Part shown: positions 11,601-26,600 of the stretch, in pieces
How positions within the stretch are numbered: the first letter of the stretch is position 1
How the letters are laid out: every line of letters begins with the position of its first letter
DNA from: Nilaparvata lugens
Taxonomy: Eukaryota > Arthropoda > Insecta > Hemiptera > Delphacidae
Assembly: GCF_014356525.2 (NCBI RefSeq)
Contig: NC_052506.1
Location: 19,123,916 to 19,187,915, forward strand
Direction of reading: 5' to 3'
DNA: 64,000 nucleotides
Position numbers and translations under genes: made by a program
The notes under the pieces: generated by a model
What the model was told of the DNA's origin: nothing
Seen by the model: only the letters and a program-made list of their open reading frames with translations
Databases searched by the model: none

Positions 11601-14600
11601 GCTTCACTTTATCATGTGAGTACAGTAGGTGCCGGTTGCACAGAAGACGGTTAAACTTTAACCGTGATTAATTCCACGAGAACCAAAAACGTCTTTTCAA
11701 AAACGCCTTCTCTGATTGGTTCTCGTAAACTTAATCACGGTTAAAATTCAACCGGCTTTAATGTGGCCGGGCCTAGGAGTGTAATCTCGAATATGAAAAT
11801 TTTGAGATGAATAATCAAGACTAATAATATCGCCAGTAGTTATTTAGAGCTAAACTTGGAGAAATATCCTATCCTCAAAATTATTTTGTCATTTTGCATC
11901 ACCTTCCTAGTATTTTGGATCATTTAGAGGTGTAGGTATATGGTGTAGGGTCCAGGGGGGGGAAGCAAGACAAGGATTTAGAAATTGATAGAAGTGACCA
12001 ACCTAAAAAACGTTTGAGAGCCAGAGAGTTGGCTGTTCAAACATCTTCCATGATGCACAAATTGCATCACATAGGAGCATTCATTGATAATCTTCAATAA
12101 ATCACATCTTTAGATTATGGGAGATCAGTAAATTTTGGCATGAAGAACTAGGTTTTCAAAAATAAGGACTCCAGTTGTCCTTCACCACCTTTGGCAATGA
12201 ATTATACAAAACCGTACTTACTTCAAACTAAAGAAACGGAAACTCTCTCTCTATCTATCTATCTATCAGGCTATCTATCTATCTATCTATCAGGCTATCT
12301 CTCCCACTCTCTCATTCTATCTATCTCCCTCTGTCTTTCTCTCTCCCAATGTGAATTTAAATACATAAATATCAACCATTTTTCTTTTGCTCTCTGGCCG
12401 TGTCAAAAGTAATATCTCACAGACCTCAGCGAAAATGCCGGATCTAGCCAAAGACATTCAAATCAAGTTGACACAGATGCCGCTTGATGTCGAGGAGAGT
12501 GATCTGCCTCATTAATTCGCTGAACATGCCGGAGTCGTGTAGAATGAGCTGTCATGTGCCGAGATGCTCACTGCTCAGTGTTCACTGCTCAGCAGTCAGC
12601 ACCCTCATGTAGCCACGCTAGTTGAATCGAGATATTAGCATTTCTTGTTCTGCTGAGAGTTCAGTGCCATTAGGATAGCAGTTTCCTAGTCCGTAATGTT
12701 ACTGAGGACTGAGCAAGTGAGCATTGGGCATTGATGTTGCCACAGATAGGTGGAGGATTGCATTACTTCTCTACTCCATTACCTGTGTTATTACTTGAGT
12801 AACCAATGTTACTAAAACTCTGTTTTAGTATACCATGTTTCTTCCAAACTGCAGAATGTACTTGAGGAATGGAACATCTTAATTCATAATAATGTGTGAT
12901 AACACTCGTTAGACCAAGTTTTATTTGAGTTATTGTGTGGTAACCTTTCTGAGCTTCCGTGTTAATACAGAGAGTTGCTCTCAAAAAGTGACTTTGTTCT
13001 TGAAAATGATTCTCAATCTAGTTCCCATAATTATTCCTAACTTGTTTTTTTTTTTTTTGAATTCATAGACATAGGGGAGACAGGCTGTGCGTTTTTTATC
13101 TAATCTAAGTTGTCTCCTGAAGGAGGTCTAATTCATGTTTCCCTCAATTTTTGCTTCTTCTACTTATCAACTCTCACCCTCTCTCCATTCCACGATTCTC
13201 GAGCTCGAGACTCTAACACACTCTGACATGCATTTAGATTATTTGAATGGGTATGAAATCAATATTCCAATAATGAAATTATTCTATTCCGTCATCAACT
13301 TTCAACATTTCAGTATGATTCTTGAAATTGATCGTAAGAGTTTTTCAGTAACTAGGATTCTTGTGTGGGACTCCTCTTAACCCATGGTTTCCTTACAAAT
13401 TAAAAAAATAGTACCGGTACAATTTTTATGGAGAATAGCTCCAGTAATCAATCATTCATGACTTGGACCAATATCAAGAAACTGATTAATGGAAATATCT
13501 AAAACAATCCGTTGTTTAATGTGGAGTTCGTTGTTGTCATTCTCAGTGAACATTAAACGGAATGGATTTTATAGTAGTGTTTCAAGAAGGGATTATAAAA
13601 GATAAATATACAGTACTTTATATTCAGACTATTCTTCAAAGAAATATTTTCAGAAATGGGAGGGGTATCTTGCTATCCTTTCCAAGTATACTCAATCGTT
13701 TGAATATTTTAGCATCCAATTGTTGAATTCAGACTTTGGGCAACCAAACTTGTTTATTCCATTGTGGAAAATGAACTAGTTACAAAGACGGTGTGGCATT
13801 TTGAATGATTACTGGCAGGCGGGCGTCAAGCCAGCACCTCATACCCACAAGAGTTCGTTCCTATTTGGCGAAAATTGACGCAGTAATGGAATTTCCCGCC
13901 TATTTCGCGTTCTGATACGACATGGAGGTTATAGCCGCGGAATGTGAGAGGCGCCACTACTCGGCTCGTCATTCTCCTGAAATATGACATCCCATCAACG
14001 GCTCGATCCGATATTATCAGAGAACTATGTCCTGAAGATTGCTGCAGCTGCGTATTCTCTCAATTTCATCGAGTCGTGGTACTCCGCGATATAGTTTTCG
14101 GTCCATGTTTGGGTCCAAACTGGTATATATATATGTAGTTAGAAATTCGATACTTCTATATAATCACTTTTGAACAACTAAATTACGACATAGCAGTCAG
14201 CAACGCTATAGCGCTCCACAAATGTGGGTAGAAGCTAATAGCTTTTATTTATAAATACCTGACTACTATGTCGTAATTTAGTTGTTCAAAAGTGATTATT
14301 AACAAGCAGTTCGTAATGGAAACAAACATTGATGAGTAGGCTACTTCTATATAGTTCAAACTCATGCAACATAATATAGTTTACATCTTGTTCATGAACA
14401 AATTTGAACGTGTTATCTTCTTTAAAAGAACCCAGAATCACCTGGTTAAGAATTTGAGAACATGATTTGCAGTGTCCACCCCGGAACTTTCTAGAGCGGC
14501 TGTCAACAATGTTAAAATTGTCAGAATGATTGCCAACATTCGGTAACGGATATGCACCAGAAGAATAAGATCTTCTTCAGAGGATAGATGATTTCATTGA

Positions 14601-17600
14601 TTGATTGTGATTGTTTGCATCAAAGTAAGACTTACATGAAGATTTACATGGTTCAATTAATGGAATTCATCAATGTGAAACTTACAACATGTAAATTTAC
14701 ATGGTCGATTAATGGAATGGAACCCCCGAATTCAGCTTAGTCTATAGCTTCGAAAACTGACTCAGTTATGTATTGTAAACTATTTCAATTTCATTTTGAT
14801 AATTTTTGTTTGTTTTTGATTGCAGTTTGTAGCGCATCCGAACGTTCAGCAACTACTGGCTTCCATTTGGTACGAAGGTCTTCCAGGATTTAGAAGAAAA
14901 AACATGGCACTCCAGGCTCTGGAGATTGTTCGAATCGGTGTGATGTTCCCTCTGCTCTCAATCATGTACATAATTGCTCCACACTCCTCCGCCGGAAAAA
15001 CGCTCAGGAAACCCTTTATCAAATTCATTTGTCATTCGGCGTCCTATTTTACATTTCTTTGTAAGTATTGCATTCAATTTTAATAATGAATTCTGAATTC
15101 AATATAATTGAAACTTCATAATTAAATTTCATAACAAAATTCGAATTCATAATTCAATTTCAATTTCCATTCAAGTGAACGGTCTCTAGACTCTAGGGCT
15201 GTATTCATGAACGTTCATGGAAGTTTTGGAATTATACCAAACACGTTTAGAAACATTTTTTATAAATGAGGTACTTGAAAGGTGCTTTAATCCACACATA
15301 GACCTCACAGATGAATTTTCTATCAAGTTGCATTATTTGTTCCATATTACTCTTTGATTCTGCTCCATGATTTATTCCAAAGAAATAATAGTGGTGATTG
15401 GAATTTCTGTTTGGAGAAATTAGAATTTGAGAGAATTCTTGGACCAAGTTGCCACGCAAGATTAATGTTAAACTGGATTGCGCTATGCTGAAAAGTGTGT
15501 AGGCTTACAATGAGCTGATTCAAAATAGTTAACTCCGATTGGTGCAGCCTAGCTGTCTACTTAATCGAGTTTTCCTTCTTAAGCATGAGATATTGTGTAG
15601 CGATTGAGATTCTTTTAATGCATTTGATAATAAAAATTTGGCCAGTGATCATCATGGAGATGATCTATGGCTTTATCGCTAACGTATGTTTACTTACGCT
15701 TTAACGATTACCTATCGTATGTTCAACAAGTGTTTTGAGTGGAGCTCAAACTCATGAGAAACTTACGAATAAAAGCCAATTTTTGTGAATCTAGCACATT
15801 CCATCTAGTCAGTATTATCATCTAACTGCTATTTTGGGTTCATTTTTCAATTTTGATGATAAACAAAGACAATGAAATAGAAACACTATTGATCTCTTTT
15901 CAATTGGATTTTCCAGTTTTACTCATTCTGGCCTCGCAGAGGATAGAATCGCTATTAGGTGATTGGTTCCTGGATTCTGAAGGCCAGCCATTATTTTCGT
16001 CATCGGACGACACAACTACGAAAAGAGGTTCACCGCCATCTTTAGTCGAGTGCCTAATACTCTGCTGGGTCGGAGGTAAGTCATCTGCAGAAAAAATTGA
16101 AATAGAAATTCATTAAATGTCTTATGCAATTCCAGCATTTGAGTCACTGCATTTACTTTTCCACTGCCAAGGAAATAAACGTTGGGTATTGTCTATTGTC
16201 TGTCTACTGAGTATATTGTCTAGCTTATTCTCTCAGACAACTAGTCTATTGTCCCTGTTCTGTATGAGTTTGTAACAGATCTTGATTTTATGTTTCGGGA
16301 AAGAGCTCTAAAATAAAAAAAACTAATGAAGATTATTTAAAATCCATCCTTATAACGATTCTGTATAGAATGTTTCGTTACAGTATACTTACTTACTTAT
16401 TCTGGCGCTACAGCCCTATGTGGGCTTTGGCCTCCTCCACAATCCGCCTCCAAGCTTCTCTATCTCCTGCCTTTTCTTTCCATCCTCTCACTCCAATTAC
16501 TCTCAAGTCTCTTTCCACATCCTGCATCCATCGTGCCCTAGGTCTCCCTCTTCTTCTCACAGCCTCCAACTTCTCATAGAGCATCGTTCTTGGCATTCTC
16601 TTCTCCGGCATTCTTTCCACGTGTCCAAGCCAATCTATCCTTCTCGCCTTGACAAAACGGAGAATATTTTTACCTTGCAGGATTTTTTCAGCATTCTTTC
16701 TGATTCTCCACGCACCATTCTCCTGCACTGGACCATATATTCTCCTAACCAGCTTCCTCTCAAAGACCATCAGTGCTTTAGCATCTTCTTGTAGTACTAT
16801 CCATTCTTCGCTACCATATGTGACAACCGGCCTTATGAGAGTCCTGTACATTTTCATTTTAGTGTTCCTGGTTAGTAATTTGGACTTTAGTAATTTGTTA
16901 TTAGCAAAATATGCTCGATTGCCCAGCATTATCCTGCGCTTGATTTCCGAGCATATTCTGTTAATGCTATTGAACTCAGTGCCCAGGTACGTGAAGGTTT
17001 CAACTTTTTCGAATACTCTTTCTCCAATTTTGACAGTTTCTTGCTCTCTCACTCCTCTAGGGCTCATTTCCAGGTACTTAGTCTTTCCTTCATTTATTTC
17101 CAGACCTGCTACCTTGGCCTCATCTCTAATCTGCAAGAATGCTTCTTCCAGCGAACACATGCTTCTCGATATTATGCTAAAACTTGTGTCATTCTGTTCG
17201 TGATGTTGCCTCTCTTGTCAATGCATTTCATTGCTTTCTGGAGGAATATGTTGAAGAGCAAAGCTGATAGTACATCTCCTTGTCTTACGCCGTCATTGAT
17301 ACTGAATTCCCTACTCACTCTTCCTTCACTCAACACCATACCTTTTGTGTCATTCATGGTCAATTACACCAGACTTATTAGTTTTCTTGGAAACCCGTAC
17401 ATCTCTAGAGCATTCAGCACCTCATTTCCCCTCACCCTATCAAAGGCCTGCTTGAAATCGATGAATAGCATATGCAAGTTGGTATTGTGCTCATAGAACT
17501 TTTCCATTATTTGTCTGAGGGTAAATATTTGGTCTGTTTTGCCCCTGCCAGGTCGAAATATTTCGTTACAGTACGGTATATAATTCAATATTTAGATTGA

Positions 17601-20600
17601 TGTCTACAGAATAATTATTTGATTACCGTACTTATTGAGATGGTTTTCTCCATTTTGATGCTCTCCACAATCCCGTCTATATGGAATTGTGATTCCTTTC
17701 AATTCCAATAAATAATGTTTCATATTTTGCTATTCCAGGATTAATATGGAGTGAAGTAAAACAGCTTTGGGATGTTGGCCTAGAAGAATATGCCGCTGAT
17801 ATGTGGAATGTGATAGATTTTATAACTAATTCTTTATATGTTGCAACTGTATCATTGAGAGTGGTCACTTATTATCAGGTAAGCAAACTCAATTTATCAT
17901 TTAATTACTTGTCTTTATCTATCGATGAACTGTTATCAGTCGAGTCAAAAATAAAATTATCAAACAATATAACGCTCAATTTTTTCATAAATATGGATTT
18001 TAATTTAAAACATGAATAAAGCTTCCTTCTTATAGACTACAATACAAAGTTGAGAACAATATGTGATGTTGAAGATAATTTTTTCTGCATAGTTTAATTT
18101 TAACACAGTAATTAAAAAGAAACGACTTGAGCTCATGGACATGTACTATATACATTGTACACAGTACATCTGTATACTGTATTTATAGTATTTACTAATT
18201 ATTACATCCACATCTTTAGTAGATACGTACAACTGTGATAATGTTAAATGTGTTAGATGCAACTTTTGTTGTTATTCGAGTACTGAAACCCTTGTTATCA
18301 GCCACGCTACAGAAACAAAAGTTGCAAGACGAATAACAGAAAGCTTAAAACGAGATTCATCACAATGCAAGATAAATCTGATAATCAATTCATCAATATA
18401 AAGAAATAACTAATTACTGTATAACAAAATATGTTAAGGGTTTGATTATTCTTTGTAAATAATGATAGTCTGATAGGAGGAAAGTGGTTTGATAGTATTT
18501 TTCATCTTTTAATTAGCTTTAGAAATCGAAGGAATCAATTTGTTGATATAGCTAGTGAGGTCCACGTTATAATGGAAGTTTTTGATTAGCAATGGTATCG
18601 CTATCCTTGTCTCTAATTTACCAAAGCGGATAGCGCTATTTCTTTCTCGCTTTGCTCTGTTGCCAGATCGTCTTTTAACAATGTATAATTAATAATTAAT
18701 TAACAAAATATTTCATCTTAATTATGAAAATTTATTATGAAATTATTGAAACATATGATTGTTTGCTTCATAAAATAATATAATTGATTATTTTAAACGA
18801 GAATGAACAGTTAATATTACATCAATAAACCTGTATCAGCTACCGTCTATAGAAGGCATTGACAAGACATAGGTTTGGCAACATTGTTCTCCTATCTTTC
18901 TCCACTGCCATTATAACTTAGACCTCACTATAGTAAGCTACATCAGGGACTTGCATTCTAGGATTCCTCATTGAATAATTTTCTAAAATGATTGTATGTT
19001 TTTGATTTCTGATTAATGATGAATGATTGATTTCTCATGTTTTTGACAGGTTCAAGGAGCACAAGATGCCACTCAGGCGGAAATACCTCGAGAAGAGTGG
19101 GATACGTGGGACCCAATGCTCATTTCTGAAGGTCTATTTTCGGCTGCCAATATTTTTAGGTATGAATGACCATAATAATAGCTAGAATAATGCACGATAT
19201 AATTGCCCAGTTGATGTAAAAGTTTACAGTAGGCGTATTCAAAACTGCTAATTTTTATACTTTCTCATTGTTTTTTCATTCACATTATCAAACTTGCCTC
19301 TACTGGAGGATTTGAATATGCCTCGCATACTATTGGCCGGGGGAGATCAGGAGATATCACGATTTTTGTGAACATAGAAAGAAAGTGAGAAATATATTAT
19401 GATATTTCTGTTATTCAACAAGAATAAGCGAAGATTATGTAATTACAGAATACTAGAAAAATAGTTGCCACCCCTGAGAAAAACTGAGCGGGATCGATCT
19501 TATTGCAATGAAAAAAACTATAAAACTGAGTCAGTGTAAATTATTCCAAATCAATGTTTTCATAAGAGAAACAAAGATTCTTTACAAGTAACAGAGAATC
19601 CTGATGTTGATTGGAATACTTCATTCATAATTAGTCTCCTTTATTTTGTCAATTTTTTGTGTCATACTACAAGTATGAAGGTATTGTGAGTAGTCACTAT
19701 TTTATCTCGAGATTTTATAATAGAGAATCTTGAGAAATACAGGTCCACATGTTACCAATGATGAATTTACTATATTTTTTGTAAATCAAAATTTTGTAGT
19801 CGTCTAATAATTATTATCTAACTATATACCGTATCTACTACATTGTTGGAATGTTTGGACTAATGATGTGTAATTTTCTTTTTTTGCAGTTCTTTAAAAC
19901 TAGTATACATATTTTCGGTAAATCCATACCTTGGACCATTACAAGTTTGTCTGAGTAGAATGGTTTTAGATATTATGAAATTTTTCTTCCTCTACGTTCT
20001 CGTACTCTTCGCCTTCTCATGCGGTAAGTAAAAGTGCATTTTCAACAATTTCATAGTAATATCATTTATTTACATCAATAGAAAACTTACAGCTTATTTT
20101 ATTACTTAATTTTAAGTAATTAAAAATTAGTATTCAGTAATATTTCACTATAAACGTTTCTGCCCAATTCTTGAAGATCTTAATTACAGAGTATAAACAG
20201 TGAAAAATAATCAGTTGACTGCAGATTTGAAGTAGGAATAGATTTGAGTTGATGATTTATTTATTGAACATATTAATTACAAAGATTATTCTGCATGTTG
20301 AATTGAATGTTTGAATTAACAAATTCATATTCAAATTAATTATGAATACAGTTTAGTTCAATTTCTGAAATCTATTGCCTACTTAGGTTGTACGACAGTA
20401 TACAACCTTTTGTTATCATTATCGCACTCATCTATACTACCGGCATTTACAAATTACATACATTGCTGTTATATGTTTGTAATGTATATGATGATAAATA
20501 CAGGTGATGCTGGAGTTAAAAATAGGCAGCTCGTTTCACCAGCTTCTGAAACAATTAATTCCTCTGCTAGTTCTTAACCATCATATTTTCCAATAATTTG

Positions 20601-23600
20601 TTACAATTCAGTATTTTTCCATAAATTTACAAAAATAATCCATTTAACTGAATGTCACCAAGTGATCTCATTTGAAATCATTAATATAGGCGTTTTAATT
20701 ATTTGCAGGCATGAATCAACTGCTGTGGTACTACGCGGACATGGAGAAACAAAGATGTCCCAAAGATCCTCTCGCGAAAGCTGAGGATCCGGATGCTTGT
20801 CTTGTTTGGAGGAGGTTCGCCAAGTAAGTAATCGTAGAGCTCTGATCATCTCTATTTTTTTTTACTCGTCCCTATTCATTTTATCATTTTTATTCTTTAC
20901 ACTAAACCGTACTTCACATACCGTACTTCTATTCTAAATTCATCCATTCTCATTATTTATCCTCTTTCAAGCTATGTTTTAAATTTGTTTGTAGCTAATT
21001 TTCCACTCACTGTCATGGCCTTACATATCTAAGTAGATATTTGGATAATTTTCCACTATATTATAAAAATATGATTGGAAACTGCTTGAATTCTATTTTT
21101 TATAACAAATGTATAAACTTTCTTCCACTGGGTGGATGAAAATTATTGGGTCAATAATATCAATCTTTCTCATACCTACACATACTACATAATAAAGAAA
21201 TATTTCCAATATGAACTAAAAATCTATTGATAAATCTATTTTTAATACTCACATAATAGGCCTATTTTCATTTTTATTCTGTAATCACTTACTATTGTTC
21301 TTGCTTTTTTTGTTGAACTCTTTGTGTTTCTTTATTCTCTACCTACCGTATTCTTATTTTTTGTTTCAAGTTCAATTTGCATCCTGTTTTCTTGAATGTT
21401 GTGCTAAATTTGGTTGGAATTAGCGATGATTAGGAAAATGATTGAATTTACTAAAGGTAAGTACATTTACAAAATTATGATGTCATATTCTTCTCAAAGC
21501 TTTGTTTACTTTTTCATCTTAGCTCCATCACTATCGAGTGATAAATTGTCACTTATTATAAAAAGTATAATATTGATAAATGATTAATCTATAGACTCTG
21601 TAGGGGGATGCTACACGCTAGTTTATGAAAATTAATCCAAGTATGTAACGGACTTTTTTCCGTATTGTAAATGTTGTTTCATGTTTAATAAATACTTCTG
21701 ACATGGGTTGGAAGACAGAGAAAAAATAAATTAATAAATAATAGATTATAACCATAATTCGTCCTCTCAAATAATAAATCCAACAATAACGATATTTTGT
21801 CTATTCAATAACTGCATATATCTATGGTCAACGGCTTTTACAACCTTGGTGAGACATCCTGTATAAGATACAATAACGTCTGTTGGGTCAGCACTTGAAC
21901 CAGCAACTATCAAGTTGAATAGACAATCATATATGCTAATAATAAAGTATAGTCTATTCTCAATCTATTCAATAGTTTTTATTCTAATATAGTTTTCTGC
22001 TCAAAGTTTAAATAACTCTATAAGATTTTTTCTTGTGATAGGTGATTGAAATATTGTCAATTCTTATGAACGAATACAGATATCAAGAAGCTAACTATTA
22101 TCCATCATTTTAAAATGTCAAGAAAGCAAGCTCTCATAAATCAAGACATACCTGCTTAAGAGACAGGTCTGTGTAAAATGTCGCAATTTTTCAGCGGAAC
22201 GAATGGATTAAACGCATCATGTGACGAATTTTCTCTTTTTCAGTCTTTTCGAAACGTCGCAAACGCTGTTCTGGGCTGTATTTGGTCTGGTGGATCTCGA
22301 CAACTTCGAACTGGCCGGAATCAAAAGCTTCACGAGGTTCTGGGGAATGCTCATGTTTGGCACCTTCTCAGTCATCAATATTGTTGTGTTGCTCAACCTG
22401 CTTATTGCAATGATGAATCACTCCTACCAACTCATATCAGTAAGTGAAAACATCAATCTACGATTTGTGCATGTACAATATTAATAAATTCATAACCCAC
22501 TGTTCTTGAGGCTGTTCATGAGATCATGATGATGCGAAGGAAGACTTCTAATAACTCTTATTCACGAGGCTCTCTCATAAATAGGACCTAATGAAACTTG
22601 AATTTACATTAACACACATATAGTGCTGATGGATTAAAATTTTATTTTTTGAATTCTATCATTGATGGAATGATGGCTGAGAAGGGAAAGAGGAAATTTA
22701 TTTACAAAAAAAATACATACAGGTATGGGAACAACAGGTATTACCAGAACTGTTCCAACATTCAACATCACAAAGTTCTTCATAATTATCAAGAGAAAAA
22801 AGTAAATGAAGAACTTAAAATGATTAAAAATAAGAAATAAACCAATATTTAGACCAATATTAAGAATATGAGTAAAAATATGTACCGATATAACAAATAA
22901 GACAGAATATGATTTATGAATATGAGAGTACAATAAAACAGAATTTCATTCCACTCCAAAGAACCACAGTTAAGAGAAAAAATTACCAATGAGAAAAAAT
23001 CATAATATGTTATAACAATTAAAAAATTCCATCAAGAGACAGGCCAAACAACTGATGCGTCACCGACCACATAAACACCAACCCTACTACGACACGCGCG
23101 CACAATCGAATCAACCGACCCACCAAATATATCCAGACAGACACAGCTCACATTGAATAGGCGCTGCATCCTTCTAATTAGTTCATAATAACTGTAGTCC
23201 GTTCTGCAGAAGGCTATTGAAAATGTATTGCAAGATATCTAGCTGTCAATCGCGGAACATGGAAATTAATCAATGATAAAAGGGAAGGGCTGTCCAATGC
23301 ACCATTCACTAGCTTACATAGAAACGTAATGCCATGCATATCCCTTCTAGAAGCCAGCGATTGTAATTGAAATTATTCTCTGAGACCTGTTACAGAAAAA
23401 TCAAATAGACATGAGTTAATGGACATGGAAATGAGTTAATTTAGTAGTGAAGTAGGTACTGGTAATTTTAAAGTTACTCATCAATAGTGGAACTTATATA
23501 TTTATTTACAATAATATGGGAGCACACGGGATAATTCCTCCCCAATTGAAGAGACTTCAAATGTTGTCAAAAATCAATCTCAAGTCTCTTCAATGATGGA

Positions 23601-26600
23601 AAAGTTCCACAACATCAATATGCACTCTACAAACTTAATCCATTCTTCCCCAATCAAGAGAATTGCAATGAACACAAACTTTAAACATAAGAAAACCACA
23701 ATCAATGGGAGGCCATGTCTTCAAATTGTTAAAGGATGAAATGAAGGCTATTTTTCAAGATCTATGAAAGTACCTATTCTCGAATTTTCATGTGATTTCA
23801 TAGATTAGACATCAAATAGTGAAAAATTGTAAGCTACAGCAGCCGATTTCTAAAAGAAGTTTATTGAACATCAATGGTGGAACTTATAGTTTATTTACAA
23901 CAACATGAGAGCACACGGGAAAATCCCAATAAATTCTTCCCCAATCAAGAGAGTTGCAATGAACACAAACTTAAACATAAGAGAATCACAATCTTTAGGC
24001 CAGTTTCACATGGCAGAGACCTCGCTCCTGGAATATCATATTAGGCCAGTTTCACACGGCAGAGACCTCGCTCCTGGAAGATCATATTACTGAAGATCAT
24101 ATTTCCTATTTTGCAGCTCTCCTGTACTTTCACTTGGGGATCTTACAAATAAGCCAACAGATCTAACAACTACGCCGACGTTTGCTCAAAGTATGACTCA
24201 TCACTTTTTCTCAAAGTCTAACTTCCTTAAAAATATAGATAGAAGATTTCTGATTTCGGATTTGGATTCAGCGACCCCAAATTCTTTATAGCATGAGTCC
24301 CATTTTCAAAAATACCAGAAAACAAGGGAGTTATAGCTGTTTTTAATATAGCTTTCCATTATCATATGATTATATAGTAAACGTACTAAGATGATAATAC
24401 TCCTGCCTCACAAAGGGACAGGCAAAGGTTTTAAGAAGTTTTTGAACACCTGAGAAGTTTATACATAAACATTTTCAGTTTTTAAAAGTTCTAGTTTTCC
24501 AAAAAAATATTGAACTATGAAAAGATGAATCCAAATATGAAATCATAAATCATCTCCACTCATCACCCGATAAAATAGGAGGAAAAGGAATGTTGTACAG
24601 TAAAATTCACTGAATTTCAATTGTCATTCAACAATCCAATTTATCAGGTTCAAATCGTTGAATATCACTTTAAATTCCCAGCAATTATTGACTATTTCTT
24701 TTTACAATCAGAAAAATCTATTATGAACATACAGTATAAACATTGTGCTGATCTGAATCGATCTATGGTAATAATAGGAATTGAAAGAATAGAAAATGTC
24801 ATGGCATTCCAAGTAGTGATGTCTGTGTATTAGAACTGCTGAGTTGATAATGCATACTGAAAAAAGTCATGAATAGCTCAGACCAGCCTGGCCTGTGATG
24901 CACCTGTATAAACAATTCATAGAATTCTTAGAATTCATAGGACCGGTAGAAAAATCAATTTTACGAAAATCGATGTACATGTAACTGGATTTAGAAGATC
25001 AATACGATATTGTTCTCTATCACAATTTAATCATAGAAATGTTTAAGTGAAAACGTTGGGCGCAAACCTGCTTCTGCCATGAGGAGACAAATAAATTTAT
25101 GAAAAGCTTGATAGCTTGAATAGTGATCTGATATTTGTTACACGTTTTTATTCTAAGACATAATATGTCTTAGACTAATTTTTAATGTTTCTTCAATCAG
25201 CAGGAAAACTTTGGTTTTTCAAAGTTATCTTACTCCCTTATTTTGGGGTATTTTCAGAAATCAAGATAAATAACCTACCAAATTTCCTACACGAATACAG
25301 TGTAAGTTGTATTATAATAGCTACAGTACTTACGTACTGTATAGTACAGTACCTGTTTGTTTTTACCGTATAATTGATAATAGAAAGCTTTATTAAAAAC
25401 AGCCATAACTTCCTTGTTTTCGGATATTTTTGAAAATGGGACTTACGCTTTAAAGAATTTGGGGTCGCTGAATCCAAATCCGAAATCAGAAATCTTCTAT
25501 CTATATTTTTAAGGAAGTTAGACTTTGAGAAAAAAGTGATGAGTCATACTTTGAGCAAACATCGGCGTAGTTGTTAGGTCTTGCATCTACTTGCCTCGAG
25601 GGGAAAAGACGTGACAAAACGAGGTTCCTGGATAGGAGTCACCATGTGAAAGACATGATTTGACTCAATGTACTTCGACAAAAAAACGTGAACACTGTTC
25701 AGTGTTCAAGTTGCACGTCTCCTATCGTGTGAAAGTAGCCTAAATTGTAATTTTATTTTGTAGGTAATTTAAAGCTAAAGCAGCCGATTTCTTGATAAAA
25801 ATTTTAACAGTTACCAATATTGTAATTGTAATGAATAGGTAATTGCTGATTGTGTACATTTTTGTCTGAAGGAACGTGCCGACATTGAATGGAAATTCGC
25901 GAGGAGTAAACTGTGGATCAGCTACTTTGAGGAGGGCGGCACGGTACCCCCACCCTTCAACATCATCCCCACCCCGAAGAGCATCTGGTACGTGGCTCAG
26001 TGGATTCAGAAGAAGCTGTGTGGCCAGTCAAGAGCCGCCAAGAAGGAGCACATGAGGACGATACGTGTAAGTATTAATGACCTACGCGAATTTTGTGAGT
26101 ACCGTACATCTGGTTTCAATACAACCTCTCCATATGAGATCTGAAAAACGCACAAGAAGTAACGGACAGTAATTTGATTAGGATGCAAGAATAGAAAAGA
26201 GATACTAATTAGGGTATTTTACTACCATACTTCATTAGTATGAAGCACGGTATTTAGATAAAAAAAACCTTCTATATATACCGTGGTATGAAGTACGTCC
26301 TATACGAGAAGTGCAATGCATCCTCTAGGAAACAAGAATGGGATAAGGATGCAAGTATAGAGAACTCCTTGAGCACCCGAACAATATATGATATAGAAAT
26401 CCTAATACTGGAAGCACTTTCCCACTGTACAGTACCCTGAATCGATTTGAACCACAGATATCAATTCTATATTCAATTTAATTTATTTGCCATTTTATAA
26501 AATGGCAATTTTAATAGTTTTTTAGTGTAATAGTTTATAAATGGCAACCTGCTCGTTAAATCAACAGGTATACAGGTATATAGATAACAGTTATCCCGAT

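Larger units (their letters stand above)
11255..14825 (+). other. trp: trp intron 2 (3.6 kb)
   Basis: Contains a degraded relative of the 8550-8850 element (11300-11450), a fold-back copy (11631-11770), a CTAT microsatellite (12244-12330), a poly-T run (13045-13058) and a hairpin element (14160-14299). A patch at about 13810-14130 is GC-richer than the rest and carries a 64-codon ORF, but no homology or splice structure was seen. Confidence 0.8.
16076..17738 (+). other. trp: trp intron 4, host of an antisense RTE LINE
   Basis: The intron is about 490 bp of unique sequence plus a 1.2-kb LINE insertion (16386-17560). The short plus-strand ORFs here (16370-17496) are the antisense shadow of the LINE protein. 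Confidence 0.88.
22440..25871 (+). other. trp: trp intron 9 (3.4 kb), host of a long inverted-repeat element
   Basis: Contains direct duplications at 23480-23995 and the long-inverted-repeat element at 23995-25743. The remainder, 22440-23480, is AT-rich with no exon seen. Confidence 0.8.

Noticed and set aside
12191..12412. 73-codon ORF with [17 protein letters not shown]
   Set aside because: A translated CTAT microsatellite.
13811..14138. GC-richer patch in trp intron 2 as a possible alternative exon
   Set aside because: The flanking exons join in phase without it, stop codons limit the frame and no convincing acceptor/donor pair was seen.
16370..17496. Plus-strand ORFs of 124-184 codons
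   Set aside because: Antisense of the RTE reverse transcriptase, Ser/Pro/Leu-rich, no family match.
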